Under the pieces are notes generated by a model. That model made no database searches and was not told the DNA's origin. It saw only the letters and a list, made by a program, of their open reading frames with translations. Made by a program: the position numbers and the translations under genes. A stretch of 64,000 nucleotides of DNA from assembly GCF_902459465.1 (NCBI RefSeq), contig NC_047066.1, positions 6,112,377 through 6,176,376 on the forward strand, written 5' to 3'. Source of the stretch: Asterias rubens. Lineage: Eukaryota > Echinodermata > Asteroidea > Forcipulatida > Asteriidae. Of the stretch, positions 23,601-34,976 are shown piece by piece (the stretch's first letter is position 1; every line of letters starts with the position of its first letter).

Positions 23601-26600
23601 TTGTAAACATTGATATTGAATAAAAACATTTTTATAATAAAAAAAGATAAAACATGGAAAGCTATGCCTCGTGACAAAAATAATCATACATCATTTATAA
23701 TAAAAAGGCATTTGTATGAAAAGATGTATACAAAAGCATGGGAGACTTATCACTTGACACAAATAATAATACATCATAATAAAAGGCATAAACACATAAA
23801 GTTGACAGACCATGGTCAACCATGTTAAAGACAAACATAATAATAAAACATTGATAATAAAATAAAAGTATTCATAACAAGATCTTAACACATGGAAAAC
23901 CATGTCTTTTGACAAAAATAATAATAAATACATCATTAGAAATAATGATAAAGGCATTCATACAAAAAGATGAGGAAACAAGGAAAATCACAACATTTAA
24001 AATACAGCATTCATTATAAAAACAATTAAATCCTTCACAAATAATTATGGGAATATAGCAGGAAAACCTGCAGCACACAGAATGCATACACTCAGAACAG
24101 TATAAATCAAATAATGGTATCAGCAAGAGCAGCAGTACAAAGTCAAATGTAGAATCCCCAAGAGCAAACTGAAATATTCACAAAATGAAAAAGGTCAAAA
24201 AATAACCACCAGTTGTTGCCTTGAAAATACATAATCCAAACAAGGTGTACACTGTTGGAATGGTGCCAACAGCATGTGCGTGTGTTCTGTGGGAAATCCC
24301 ATAGCAAGGCTGAGCCCAATTTTCAAAGGCCTGTATACATAAAAACTTGCTAAGCACAGACAAATCTTGCTTAACAGACACTGGTTACCAGACAAAATTC
24401 CATAAAGTTAATGTTGTTGCAATTGCAGAAACTGCTCAGCAAAGAAATTTGCTAGGCAAAAAATACTGCTTAACAGTATATGAAATTTAAAACACACTCA
24501 AACAGATGTTATATTCCCTATAAACAATTCAGTGAATCAAACTCAGACAGCTTGCTTTATTGCATATATACAAGTAATGGGCAGGAAGTTGGTACAGACC
24601 TTTGATTCTGAAGATTAGGCTGCACTCATGCTTGGAGTACGCTTGAACGAATGACACAAATGCTCTGGTTCCACCCTCAAACAATGCCCTGGAGAATCAA
24701 GACAATATTAATGTTAATTCATAGGACCAAGGTAGCATAAACAGACACTGTACAATATAATGCGGAAGTCTCGGGTGTATTCAAACACTGAGATCTTTCA
24801 AAGTTTAGTTTCCATCACCAGTTTGTGGAGTTTCGTGGCCTAGCGGATAAGTTAACAAGTTTTCACACAAGTTTTCACACAAGTTTTCACACAAGTTTTC
24901 ACACCAGTTTTCACACAAGTTTTAACACAGTGTATCACGCAGAGGCACATTATGAGTTTGTAATATCTACATGTACAAGTCTTTACCTGTCTTTCTGTGC
25001 GATTTTCCTCAGCTTCGGAAGAATGTCTGTGATTTCTAATTCATCTTCTGTGTTATATCTCTGTAGTGGCGTCTGGAAACGAAACAAAACAATATTATCA
25101 CATAAATAAAGGTTGTACCTGAATTGGCGGCTACGGCTACGACTGTTCCTAAAGGTGTTGGATAACAAGATGAGGAGGAAATCTAGCCATAGCCGTAGCT
25201 GAAGCCGCCCCTTCGGACACAGCCACCAGCCACAATCTACGTAGCTCAGTTTTATACTCTGTTACAGCAATATTGATCATAAAATCAATACAATTAAAAA
25301 AAAAATACCAGAAACCAAATATAACAAATTTACATAAATTAAAGCACTTTACATGATAACCTCAGATAAAACAACAGTCATTGCCAATTTCCTCCTCTCT
25401 GAAAAAGGTTCTTCTCAATGGTCGATCAATCAATGTTAAAATTGGACACTCAGGTTGGCGTAGTGGTATCTTTCCTCGCCTTCAACCTGTAGGATCATGA
25501 GTTGAATCCCGCTGGGGCACTATGTGGATTGGGGTTTCTCTGGGGTTTTCCCTCCCACACTGAAAACTGAAACTTCCTTCTTTGCCTTCTCAATAATAGA
25601 CCGATCCATTAGGCTCTGCCCCATTGCGTATCGACCAATCACAACCCATTGCGTATCGACCAATCACAACCCATTGCGCCACCGAAAGTCCAACAGCAGA
25701 GTTTTGCCGAATGGCATTGAAGAGGCTCACGTGTTTTTGCTCACACGTGCACTGTGTGCAAAGCCTAATGGATCGGTCTATTGAGTTTTAATACATTTAT
25801 TAAGTTTGCTTTTCTGATAGTCCTTGGCTTCACAACCCAGAATAAATTAAATGAAATGAAATGACTGACAGTTGGAGTAGAGGCCTTTATTTTCTTATCC
25901 TCACCTTCTGGTTGATCTTAATGAAGTCTACGTATGTATCTTCAGAAGGAAGCAGGAACACCAACGCATTACCGGTGTTACCTATTCTAGCCGTCCTGCC
26001 ACAACGATGTACAAAGGCACTGAAATGAAATACATTGTAATATTAAGGAACAGACGAAGTGCTTCATCATACAAAAATGTAAACCATGAGCAAGTTTAAG
26101 TGTGAACATGAAAGGAACACGTTGCCTTGGATCGGACGAGTTGGTCTATAAAAAGCGTTTGAAACCCTTTTTTATTAAAATGCATATGGGTGGAAAGATG
26201 ATTTAAAAGTAGAATACAATGATCCACACAAGTTTGCCTCGAAATTGCGTGGTTTTCCTTTATGGGAGTCAAAAATTTGACTCCCATAAATGGCCGACCG
26301 TGTTAGTCGACGAGCTAAAAGGAAAACCACGCAATTTCGAGGCATGTTTGTGTGGATCATTGTGTTCTACTTTCTACCCACATGCATTTTATAAAAAACG
26401 GTTACAAACGCTTTTCACAGACCAACTCGACCGATCGAAGGAAACGTGTTCCTTTAAGTCGACCTGTGATTGACCACTGATCAGGAACTTACATGCGCAG
26501 TGATGTACTCATTCGACTGACTTGTATTGAAGTCTAGTCAACAAACCATCGGGAACACTCAATCTTTCCACATTTTTGCTGTCGTGTCACTGTTTCACTT

Positions 26601-29600
26601 TTGCACTTAAAACCAAATAGCATGGAACAGGCTATAGGGACCAGTGAAGAAACCATGCTCATAAGGCTGGGTCCAAATGGTCGATTACAGTAGTCAACCA
26701 ATGGTCAATCAGTATTGATTCGATTAAAAATAGTCAATCTTTAGTTAGTACCATGATGCACACTCGAACTTGCTCCATGTTGATGGTGTTGTTCAGTCAG
26801 CCTTCCAGAATGAGTATACAGAATGGCTATACGGTACATTCAGGGTGGGTCTCTTACCTTGCACTACTGGGCGGGTCATATTGCAGTACCCAGTTTACTT
26901 CTGGGATGTCCACCCCCCTGGCCATGACGTCTGTACAGACCAGCACACCGCTACAACAGGTTAAGAAAAAACAGGGTTTGATTAAGGGCGAAAGTGTAAA
27001 AAGAGGTCTTTGAAACTTTGACTATTTGAAACGGGAGAAGTGTCCTCAACTTACCAATAAAATAATCCTTTTTATATAACACCCAAGCAGATCCTTGCCA
27101 TTTGATTGGAGGATTGTCCGTCACGTGATAGCAAATAAAAGTACCATTGCACGCTGAGTCACTCACCGTGCGTTTTCGTTCCATCCGAAAAGTACCATTG
27201 CACGCTGCCAGCGTGCAATGGTACTTTTCGGATGGAACGAAAAAGCTGAGTAAAAACATCACTGCGTGCGCGTTGTCTTCGGTAACGCAGCAAGGCATAT
27301 TAGTAAAATTACTAGCATTCGTCTTCTACAATTAAAAATTGGAGGCCTACGCTTTGTTTGTTTTGAAAGTTGTATCTTTCAATCAAAATGACAAAGATCT
27401 ACTTGGATGTTATATAAAACAAATAATGAATGTTTTTCATTCGTGCAATGGTGCGAATATGTTCATTCGTTGAAAGCTGGACTGTTCCATTCAACTCGGC
27501 TCCGCCTCGTTGAATAGAACATTCCATCTTTCAACTCATGAACATATTTGCACCATTGCACTCATAAACATTCATTATGTGTATAATATGCGATGGTCAT
27601 AGAAAGTGACCCCCCCCCTGCTAATTTCAGTTTATTTAAAGACACTGGACACTATTGGTGTATCAATTGGTGTGTCTCAACACATGCATAAAATAACAAA
27701 CTTTAAGCTCAATTGGTGGTCAAAGTTGCGAGATAAAAATAAAAGAACAAAACACCCTCGTCACACGAAGTTATGTGTTTTCAGATGCTTGAATTTCGAG
27801 ACATCAAATTCTAATTCTGAGGTCTACAAATCAAAGTCGTGGAAAATTACTTCTTTCTCGAAAACTACGTTACTTCAGAGGGAGCCGTTTCTCACAAAGT
27901 TTTATACCATCAACCTCTCCCCATTACTCATTACCAAGTGAGGTTTTATGCTAATAATTGTTGCGAGTATTATTTACCAAGAGTGTCCCCTGCCTTTAAT
28001 TATTACATATTATAATAATAAGACCAGAACCTACAGGTATAAACTATCCAGTCATTCAAGGGAGGCAACCTCTTCTTAGAAAATAGATTGTTCATACTGA
28101 ATTCCAAAGAAGACCTGTCTTTGTCTCTTACAGGAATAAAAGTAACTGTACACATAATATTAAAAAATGCTGCAGCCTCTGTATCATTTAACAACAAGAA
28201 TAATGAAAGGGTCAAATATTAAATAAATAAAAAAATAAAAAATTTAATTGTTTTTCTTTACCATGGGTCCGGTATAAATCCAACTTACCTGTTGAGTCTT
28301 CTGAATTCTGAGAAGATGGCGTTTCGTCGTCTCTTCATCTTACCATGGAGTGAGAGGATCGTGGTCTTCTTTAAGATCTCAACTAGGGCCTTAGTGAAAT
28401 AATCCACACAGTGACAGGTACTGAAGAACAACATGTGCTTCTCATCCTGTAGGAGTAATAATAATAACAACTAGAAGTGAGAGGATCGTGGTCTTCTTTA
28501 AGATCTCAACTAGGGCCTTAGTGAAGTAATCCACACAGTGACAGGTACTGAAGAACAACATGTGCTTCTCATCCTGTAGGAGTAACAATAATAACAACTA
28601 GAAGTGAGAGGATCGTGGTCTTCTTTAAGATCTCAACTAGGGCCTTAGTGAAGTAATCCACACAGTGACAGGTACTGAAGAACAACATGTGCTTCTCATC
28701 CTGTATACATATATATGTTGAGATACACCAAGTGAAAGACTGGTCTTTGACAATTACCAATAGTGTCCAGCGTCTTTAAACGGATGAAAAATATTGTTAA
28801 CCCTAGCAGGGTCCAGATTAAGTGCAAGTCCTGATGACATGGTATAGACCTTCATCACGCTGTCACCATCTTGGTCATGTTCCCTGTTTCCAATAATAGT
28901 AATGAATGCTAACATTCATTGTGCATGGCACCAGACTATTATTTCGTCCAGCCTCAGTGTGGTTACAATGAGTTGGAATGGAGTAAAATCAAGATGACCA
29001 CATCGTGATAAAGATCTATTGCTGAGAAAGATGATGGAAGAAACGATAGTTAATGCCGATTATGATGTAAATGGCAGAGACTTGATTGATGTCATTTACC
29101 CTTATTCATTCATGCTCATCTAATTGCTTAACTTTGTTTTATAAAATTTGATTTTCTCAGGAGATGAAAATAATTCAATATTTACCTTGTGTTTGCGAAG
29201 GAAAGCTATCAACAAGTTGAATTTTTCATCACTTTCACAAACCTAAAACAAACAGAACAAAAAAACAAGTTACGAGAGGAATTCAATATCTTCATAACAA
29301 AACAAAAAACTAAACAAAAGATTGTATACAAAACTTACCAAATAGTAGTTTTTTAGAGTTGTTGGAGTCCTCTGTGCAGCCTGAAAAGATTCACATAAAA
29401 AAATCATTATTTTTCTATCATTTTTGTTTGTTATCTCATCAACCTTAAATGACCACGTTGCCTTGGATCGGTCGAGTTGGTCTTTGACAAGCATTTGTAA
29501 CCATCTGTTATAAAATGCATATGGTTAGAAAGATGTTTTGAAAGTAGAATACAATGATCCACACAAATTTGCCTCGAAATTGCGTGGTTCTCCTGTTACT

Positions 29601-32600
29601 GTGTGAACTAACACGGTCGGCCATTTATGGGAGTCAAAAATTTTACTCCCACAAATGGCCGACCGTGCTGGTCGATGAGGTAAAAGGAAAAACGTGCAAT
29701 TTCAAGGCATGTTTGTGTGGATCATTGTATTCTACTTTTACAGCATCTTTCTACCCATATGCATCTTATAACAAACGGCTACAAACACTTTTTATAGACC
29801 AACTCGACTGATCCAAAGTTTCCTAGGCAATATATAAGTATCAAAATAAAGACCACTAGGGAAACTGAGTGGGTAAGTGTTTAAATGATTTTGGGTCGAA
29901 CAAAGACAAATTGACCGGAGCAGGATTTGAACCATGTTGGTAGTCTCCCTCTGTCGTAAATATCTTTGTTTGGAGTGCCACAGCATCAAAAGTCACACTA
30001 CAACCATAGCCCAATTTCAATTTTAAAGAGCTGCTTTATATAATTCAGATTTTGCAATAAATAAATAAATACATAAATAAATAAACTCACCATGGAGGCA
30101 ATCTTCTTCTCCTTGACCGTGATGCGGACGGGATTTCTCAGACCAGCGCGGATCAGCGCCTCCACCTCGTCTGTCTGCGTTGCCGAGAAAAGACCTGTTC
30201 GTCTCTGCTTCGGCAGGTAGCTCAGGATCATGTTGATGCTGCAGGTCAACAAAATCAAATGGAGCGTCAATTTGCAAATTCAAAATCAAAACAGGGCCCA
30301 ATTTCAAAGAGAAAACGCTGCCATGCAAAACAAGACTATGCTTTCCAAGATAAGGTTACCAGCCAAACTTCCATGTACAATTTGTGACTGGTATCCTACT
30401 CCTTTCTGCTTTTAGCAGAACTGTGTCAAGCCATTATTTCTGCTTGAGCAGGTCTATGATATTGGACTCTGGTGGGAAAAATGTCTTGCTCAAGAACACA
30501 AGGTGCCACGACCTGAGACTTGAACCCAAACTCTGCCGATCAGAAACACCAGAGCTAAAGTCCAGTGCGCTTCATCGCTAGCACTCTTACAAGACACACT
30601 GAGTGGTAACATACAAATCAAAGACTCACTCTTATTACCTTCTAGGAAAATCTTACCTTGTTTTGAAGCCCATGTCTAGTAACCTGTCTGCTTCATCCAG
30701 TACAAGAACCTCCAAGGATCGGACCATCGAGGGCAGGTTCAGACCAAACTCCTTACGTGTGAATAAATCTTCAAGTCGTCCTGGGGTCGCAACAATAATG
30801 TTGGCTCTGTTATCAAATAGGGGGAAGGGATGGAACATTACAAACCTCAGTATTACATGTTTCTTCATGGATTATTTAATTCGTCAATGTTTTTACAAAA
30901 AGCCACACATATCAAAAGGCGTGATTAAGATTGTCATTTTACACTCTGCCCACATGTAGCTTTAAACTTCAAATTCAAACCCACACTCCAACAACTCAGA
31001 TGTACAAGAACTTGATAAACTAAAGCTCAATAAACCAGAACTCAAGTTTGTTGCACTAAAGCTCAAGTTCGATGTGCTAGGCAAATCTGCCACACCACAC
31101 TCTTTAAAGGCAAGTTAAAGTGATGATATTTTCCCAGCTTTGTATAAACCCAATGTTAATCAACGAGCTTTCAGAAACAGAGTCCCCAGTGCTACAAAAG
31201 AGCATAATTTATATTTCATTATTTTTGACCAGTTAGTCGAACAAGTCTGAATTAAAAGAGTCAGAAGTTTCTAATCCGTGTTTTTTGTTCCTGCAGAAAT
31301 CAGAAAATTGAGGAATATCTGTTCCAGCGTCCAGGTCTACACCTTTTCAATGTTGTTCAGTTTAAATATTTAAGTGAGTACAATCACCCTTACCCTTTTT
31401 CTTGTATTTGCTTGATGTCGTTTGTGAGGTTGCTGCCACCAACAACAAGGTGCTGTGTGAACTGAGGCAACGATGACGTAAACTCCGACAGGACCTCGTC
31501 AATCTGAAGAGCCAACTCCCTCGTTGGTGTAAGAACAAACGCTCCCACCTTCATCAATTAAAAATAAAACAATTTAACTTTAGTGGTACAATTTGATGAA
31601 AAAAGTACAAGTCTGTGCTCAGACCCTGCGTTTATGTTATATTTGAAGCTGCCTGCAGGGCTCAAGTTTTTCACAGGGATAACAAGCTTAAAGGGAAGGT
31701 ACACGTTTGGTAATTGTCAAAGACCAGTCTTCTCACTTGGTGTAAAGCATAAATCAACAAGCCTGTGAAAACTTGAGCTAAATTGAACATCGAAGTTGCG
31801 AGAAAATGATGAGAGAAAAATCACCCTTGTTGGACGAATTTGTGTGCTTTCAGATAGGAATAAAAGACTTCTGGCTAGAAGTCTTTATTAATTTCGTGAG
31901 GAATTACCTCTTTCTCAAAACCATGCTACTTCAGAGGGAGACGTTTCTCACTATGTTTTATGCTATCAACAGCTCTGCAATGCTCGTTACCAAGTCAGTT
32001 TTTAAGTTAATATTGGTTTTGAGTAATTACCAAACGTGTACCTTCCCTTTAAGACAGGAAAGGTCTGGTGGTCTTTTTTTTCAGTTCAACATCTTTGTCT
32101 CAAAAGAATGATGTCCAGTATACTGTCGACTATCAGGCATGAGGGATCACCAAAGCAATGACCAGGGGCACGGGGGAAATTACCTCTGTTGTCTACACAA
32201 AGTATTGAGCCTAAAATAAGGGGGTCCTAGCAGACTGTTTCTCAAAAACTAACTGTAAAATGGTACCAAAAACAAAATGTACTAAATGAATAAACATGGA
32301 AAGGAAACAAAAGGACCAGTGTCACAAACCTCATTCTTCTTAAGTGGTGTTTCTCTTCTCATCAATATCTCTAGGATGGGGATTATGAATGCTAAAGTCT
32401 TCCCGCTTCCTGTGACCTGGAAACACAAATCAAAGATTTCAAGCTTTTTGTTTTTTTCAAGTACCGGTACAATCATTCAACTGGAAAAAAAACTGATTTT
32501 TTTTTCTTTCTTCCTGCCAACAATGAAACATGCACTTCTATTAATGGGAAGGTATACTATTGGCAGACCTAATCACTCCTAAAATTAATGGCAATAAGAA

Positions 32601-34558
32601 GCCTCCAACAGCTTTTGATAGTTTAACAAGTTTTTATGACCCAAATTCTTAATCTGAGAAGTGTTACTGCAGTATTGTGTATTCCTATTTTATGGATTAA
32701 TCTTTCTGTCTGGACATAGTCACCCTGGATTTCCGGCGATATCTCAGTTAGTTTTAATGATACATCTACATTTATATACCTGTAACAACAGCGGAACATT
32801 TCCAAAAACCAAAGGTACACTTTGCCAGTTTGCCTTTAAGAAAGACCAAGGCCACAGCCAGCAACTCAAAGGCTGTGATATATTCTAAGGCACACCCGTT
32901 TGAATAATGAATCGCTGATGTGTTCTCAGAAAGGATAATTTAATAATCACAGCAAATCAGCCGAAAGATGGTGTTGTTTATCTGATCATCACGGAACACC
33001 AGGCTTTCTTCAATCAATGTTGTTTTTTCAAATGGTGCAATTTGGTTGGATGATACATCTTGCATAAAGAAACATTGTTTTTACCCTGCAGTATAATGGT
33101 AACATCCAAGCACAGTCCATAGACAACATAAAAAACCTCTCAGTTAAAGTGAAAACTTTTTCAACAGATTGAAAGTGATATAGCCACACATTATGACTCT
33201 TCTACATGTTTTTAATGGTTTATAATTTATTTTTAAATGTTGTATTCATGTGTATTTTAAAAAATTGTCGGCAGTTGTTGTCAGGTGTCTTCAGTTCTCA
33301 GCCTGTAAGTTTTTGTGCGACCCAGTGACTTTTGGCCAAAAGAACATACTTGGGTAAGATGAACTGAGGCTCAGTAGCAATAACAAATAAGTGCTCCATA
33401 AATATTAAAATATTGGGATAACTTTTTTATGGCACCACCTTTTTTTTCACACATTTTTACAAAAGAAAAAAGGGAAGTCTTATTGAGGTAAATTAGATAC
33501 TATGATCATTAACGAATGAAAAAGTGGTGTTGCCATACGGAAACTTCTCCAAATATTGTTTGTTACTTACTGCTTCTGCCGCTACATCTTTGTTCTTCAT
33601 GAAAAGTGGAATTGCAGCAGCCTGAAACAAGACCAACAAATGACAGTAATTATACACAGCATGGAGGTAGATATAGACATTCAGCTAGGTAGTAGTTGTA
33701 TCCTAAAATATGCCAGACCCAGTTACTCATGGGGCGCTGTATCGGGCATGTCGGGATGTCGGGATGACAATTTTACTGTTCGGACAAATCGAAGGTTGAG
33801 ACAGCTCGACCGTTTTGACAACTCGACCGTCTAGACAACTCGACTTTGATTGAGACAACTTGACGGATGGCCAAGATAAGTCTAGGAAAAGTTTCTGTAT
33901 GGCGCCACCACTTTTTCATTCGATATGAAATAATAATAGTATCTAATTTACCTCAATGAGATATCCTTTTTGTAAAAATGAGTGAAAAAGTGGTGGCGCC
34001 ATACGGAAAGTTATCCTAAGTCTATGGTTGACCTTCGTTACTGACCTGTACCCCTAAGGTTACCCCTAAGGTTACCCCTAATCTTAACCTTACCCTACCA
34101 CCCCCCCCCCCCCCCCTCTCCTTCTTCTCCTGGCCATGTGCAGTTCAATTATGACTAAAGTCGGTAAAGACTATGCCAAAAACATGTTGTTAACTGTTGT
34201 GTTTACTGTTTAAGTTATCATCATAATCATGGCTGTACGTCACGTCCTGACTACTTCACTGTTAAATTCAGTCAGGTCGACATGTCGAGCGGTTGTCGAC
34301 CAAGGCAAGCAAGCCCAAATTTCTAAAAACTAATGTAATATTATTATTAATATTATAAAATTTTAAAAAGCAAGGCAAAACAACTCTTCCTAAACATTTT
34401 CATTTGAATTCTATAGTGTCAACGCGAGTAAATGGATAATCTTCCGCACGTCAGCACCATACCTGTACAGGTGTCATTAGGTCAAATCCCATCCTTTCCA
34501 GAGTCTCATGAGTTGATTTACTGAGAGAAACCGGGAGGGTTTCCCACCGACCTTCCAT
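20646..34558 (-). CDS. DDX55: ATP-dependent RNA helicase DDX55 (18 coding exons, 594 aa)
   Basis: Minus-strand exons: 34558-34463, 33621-33571, 32416-32330, 31548-31394, 30806-30657, 30238-30091, 29380-29339, 29242-29186, 28446-28289, 26950-26858, 26019-25905, 25072-24987, 24688-24600, 23331-23205, 22825-22744, 22564-22469, 21418-21350 and 20729-20646. Every junction keeps frame; the sum is 594 aa, against about 600 in human DDX55. Motifs: Q motif (GF..MTPVQ, to residue 32), TGSGKT (51-56), PTRELA (86-91), TPGR (137-140), DEAD (167-170), SAT (198-200), TDVMARGVD (321-329), HRCGRTAR (350-357), then a Lys-rich tail and an acidic patch (EEEDLDEL). Family role (Spb4/DDX55): large ribosomal subunit assembly in the nucleolus. 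Exon 4 uses an AAG acceptor. Intron 2 hosts a snoRNA and a hAT element next to the exon 2 donor; exon 9 is preceded by two partial copies of itself. Confidence 0.96.
20880..21231. mobile_element. family-1 MITE in DDX55 intron 17
   Basis: A full copy: starts GCAGTGGACACTATTGGTAA and ends ACCAATAGTGTCCAGTGCCT. It lies between DDX55 exons 17 and 18. Confidence 0.8.
22062..22229. mobile_element. family-3 MITE (GGCCCAATTTCATAAAGC ends)
   Basis: A 168-bp inverted-repeat element; left TTGGCCCAATTTCATAAAGC, right GATTTATGAAATTGGGCCCA. The interior shows paired AAGCACA/TGCTCAGCA motifs. Related copies in this window lie at 24312-24490, 30294-30460, 37031-37217, 57503-57645, 60397-60562 and 63170-63300, and a piece is cut by the window end at 63945. 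Confidence 0.8.
24312..24490. mobile_element. family-3 MITE in DDX55 intron 13
   Basis: AGCCCAATTTTCAAAGGCCT at one end and CTTAACAGTATATGAAATTT at the other, with the AAGCACAGACAAATCTTGCT interior. The ends are diverged. Confidence 0.65.
24852..24935. repeat. 12-bp tandem repeat (AAGTTTTCACAC), about seven units
   Basis: Successive AAGTTTTCACAC units with one CCAG and one TTTAACAC variant, in DDX55 intron 12 about 50 bp downstream of exon 12 on the gene strand. Confidence 0.9.
25449..25864 (+). mobile_element. tRNA-derived SINE interrupted by an inverted-repeat element
   Basis: The head carries an A box GGTTGGCGTAGTGGTATC and a B-box-like GAGTTGAATCCCGCTGGGG. A GGGGTTTTCCCTCCCACACT body and an AAATGAAATGAAATGA tail follow. 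A 188-bp element (25595-25782, ends AATAGACCGATCCATTAGGC and its complement) is nested in it and contains a tandem duplicate of CATTGCGTATCGACCAATCA. It lies in DDX55 intron 11. Confidence 0.7.
26109..26456. mobile_element. family-2 MITE in DDX55 intron 10
   Basis: A full copy. Its arms are almost perfectly complementary across the centre at about 26276 (TATGGGAGTCAAAAATTTGA). Confidence 0.82.
27173..27243. repeat. perfect palindrome, 35-bp arms with one-base spacer
   Basis: The left arm (27173-27207) ends AGTACCATTGCACGCTG and the right arm (27209-27243) is its exact complement. A further AGTACCATTGCACGCTG lies at 27139. It is in DDX55 intron 9. Confidence 0.88.
27425..27580. mobile_element. 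inverted-repeat element of about 155 bp
   Basis: Arms start AATGAATGTTTTTCATTCGT and finish with the complement of AATGAATGTTTATGAGTG. Inner arms share GCAATGGTGC and ATATGTTCAT. It lies in DDX55 intron 9. Confidence 0.7.
27636..28000. mobile_element. family-1 MITE in DDX55 intron 9
   Basis: Starts AAAGACACTGGACACTATTG and ends in a diverged GAGTGTCCCCTGCCTTTAA. All interior landmarks are present. Confidence 0.75.
28349..28704. repeat. 127-bp tandem triplication covering the 5' part of DDX55 exon 9
   Basis: The segment from the exon 9 acceptor through two thirds of the exon occurs three times (TGAGAGGATCGTGG at 28351, 28478, 28605; period 127). Only the copy nearest exon 10 (28446-28289) continues into the rest of the exon and a donor. 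The two upstream copies keep an acceptor and open frame but run into an in-frame stop about ten codons past the duplicated part. Confidence 0.9.
28706..28779. mobile_element. family-1 MITE end fragment beside the exon 9 repeats
   Basis: Only the last 74 bp of the element remain (TTGAGATACACCAAGTGAAA to CAATAGTGTCCAGCGTCTTTA). It abuts the outermost of the three 127-bp exon 9 copies, so a transposon-linked rearrangement may have created that array. Confidence 0.7.
29447..29825. mobile_element. family-2 MITE in DDX55 intron 6
   Basis: The arms ACGTTGCCTTGGATCGGTCG and CCAACTCGACTGATCCAAAG and the central GGCCATTTATGGGAGTC pair are visible. The outermost bases at both ends are worn. It lies just upstream (on the gene strand) of the 42-nt exon 7. 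Confidence 0.75.
30294..30460. mobile_element. family-3 MITE in DDX55 intron 5
   Basis: It begins GGGCCCAATTTCAAAGAG, carries TGTGACTGGTATCCTACTCC and TTCTGCTTTTAGCAGAA, and ends near GTCTATGATATTGGACTC. Confidence 0.65.
31689..32053. mobile_element. family-1b MITE in DDX55 intron 3
   Basis: A clean full copy of the variant with AAAGGGAAGGTACACGTTTG and CCAAACGTGTACCTTCCCTT ends. The interior is the same as family 1. Confidence 0.82.
32920..32999 (-). ncRNA. box C/D snoRNA copy 1, in DDX55 intron 2
   Basis: The minus strand (the sense of DDX55) gives an 80-nt RNA with a terminal stem GTGTTC/GAACAC, C box GTGATGA, D box CTGA next to the stem, an internal D' CTGA and a C'-like GTGATTA. The guide CACCATCTTTCGG directly precedes D'. 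It is complementary over 13 nt to CCGAAAGATGGTG, which I recall as a conserved 28S rRNA stretch; the fifth base upstream of D' pairs with an A. That would make it a 2'-O-methylation guide of the SNORD32/SNORD51 (yeast snR39) type, but this family name is tentative. Introns are the normal site for such RNAs, which are released by splicing and trimming. Flanks of about 80 bp resemble those of the copy at 39648. Confidence 0.85.
33416..33550. mobile_element. hAT-type MITE abutting DDX55 exon 2 donor
   Basis: 135 bp with imperfect terminal inverted repeats (GGATAACTTT...ATGGCACCACC at the left, GGTGTTGCCATACGGAAACT at the right). The 8-bp direct repeat AAATATTG is present at 33408-33415 and 33551-33558. 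It lies in DDX55 intron 2, only 20 nt downstream of the exon 2 splice donor. Confidence 0.85.
33885..34016. mobile_element. hAT-type MITE, second copy, with 8-bp TSD
   Basis: 132 bp of the same family as 33416, better conserved: arms GTATGGCGCCACCACTTTTT and their complement, and the 8-bp direct repeat TAAGTCTA at 33877-33884 and 34017-34024. It lies in DDX55 intron 1. Confidence 0.87.
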
Positions 34559-34666
34559 TTTTGACGATGTCCAATGCAATAAATAAAACTCCACGTGAGT
34601 TTGATAAAGGGCGCCCTCAAGTGCCCTCTCTCTATTTCAACATCAGTAGCCTGAACGCAATTTCTC

Positions 34667-34769
34667 TTTTCGTACCACACGCTGGCCATGGCATACCGCA
34701 TAAGGTGTGGGCACTTTCCTGGATCCCTTCACTGTTGACCCCGTTGCCAGCGTGTGGTACGAAAAATAA
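34667..34769. mobile_element. 103-bp inverted-repeat element upstream of DDX55
   Basis: Ends TTTTCGTACCACACGCTGGC and its exact complement flank a 63-bp core. It lies about 110 bp upstream of the DDX55 start codon, so in its promoter region. Confidence 0.75.
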
Positions 34770-34976
34770 TTACAGCCTGATTATCTAACGTCGCACTTCG
34801 AGGCGGACAAAGACACAGCCTCATAAGGGGACATGCCAGTCTGCATCATCAGGAACATTGGCAAACTTTTTTGCATCGGGGATAAAGAATATTATTTTTA
34901 TTTTATTTTTAGCTGTTGGAGCATGTGTTTGGGTTGTCGGAATATAGGGGTATCGGAACATAATGGATGTCGGAAT

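Noticed and set aside
28447-28760. Outer exon 9 copies as extra coding exons of DDX55
   Set aside because: Neither reaches a donor in frame; both end at a stop. The frame from exon 8 to exon 10 is closed only by the innermost copy.
34051-34100. Interstitial telomere-like ACCCCTAA/ACCTTACCCTA
   Set aside because: Only about four irregular units, mixed spacing, and next to a C run; not a convincing TTAGGG array.
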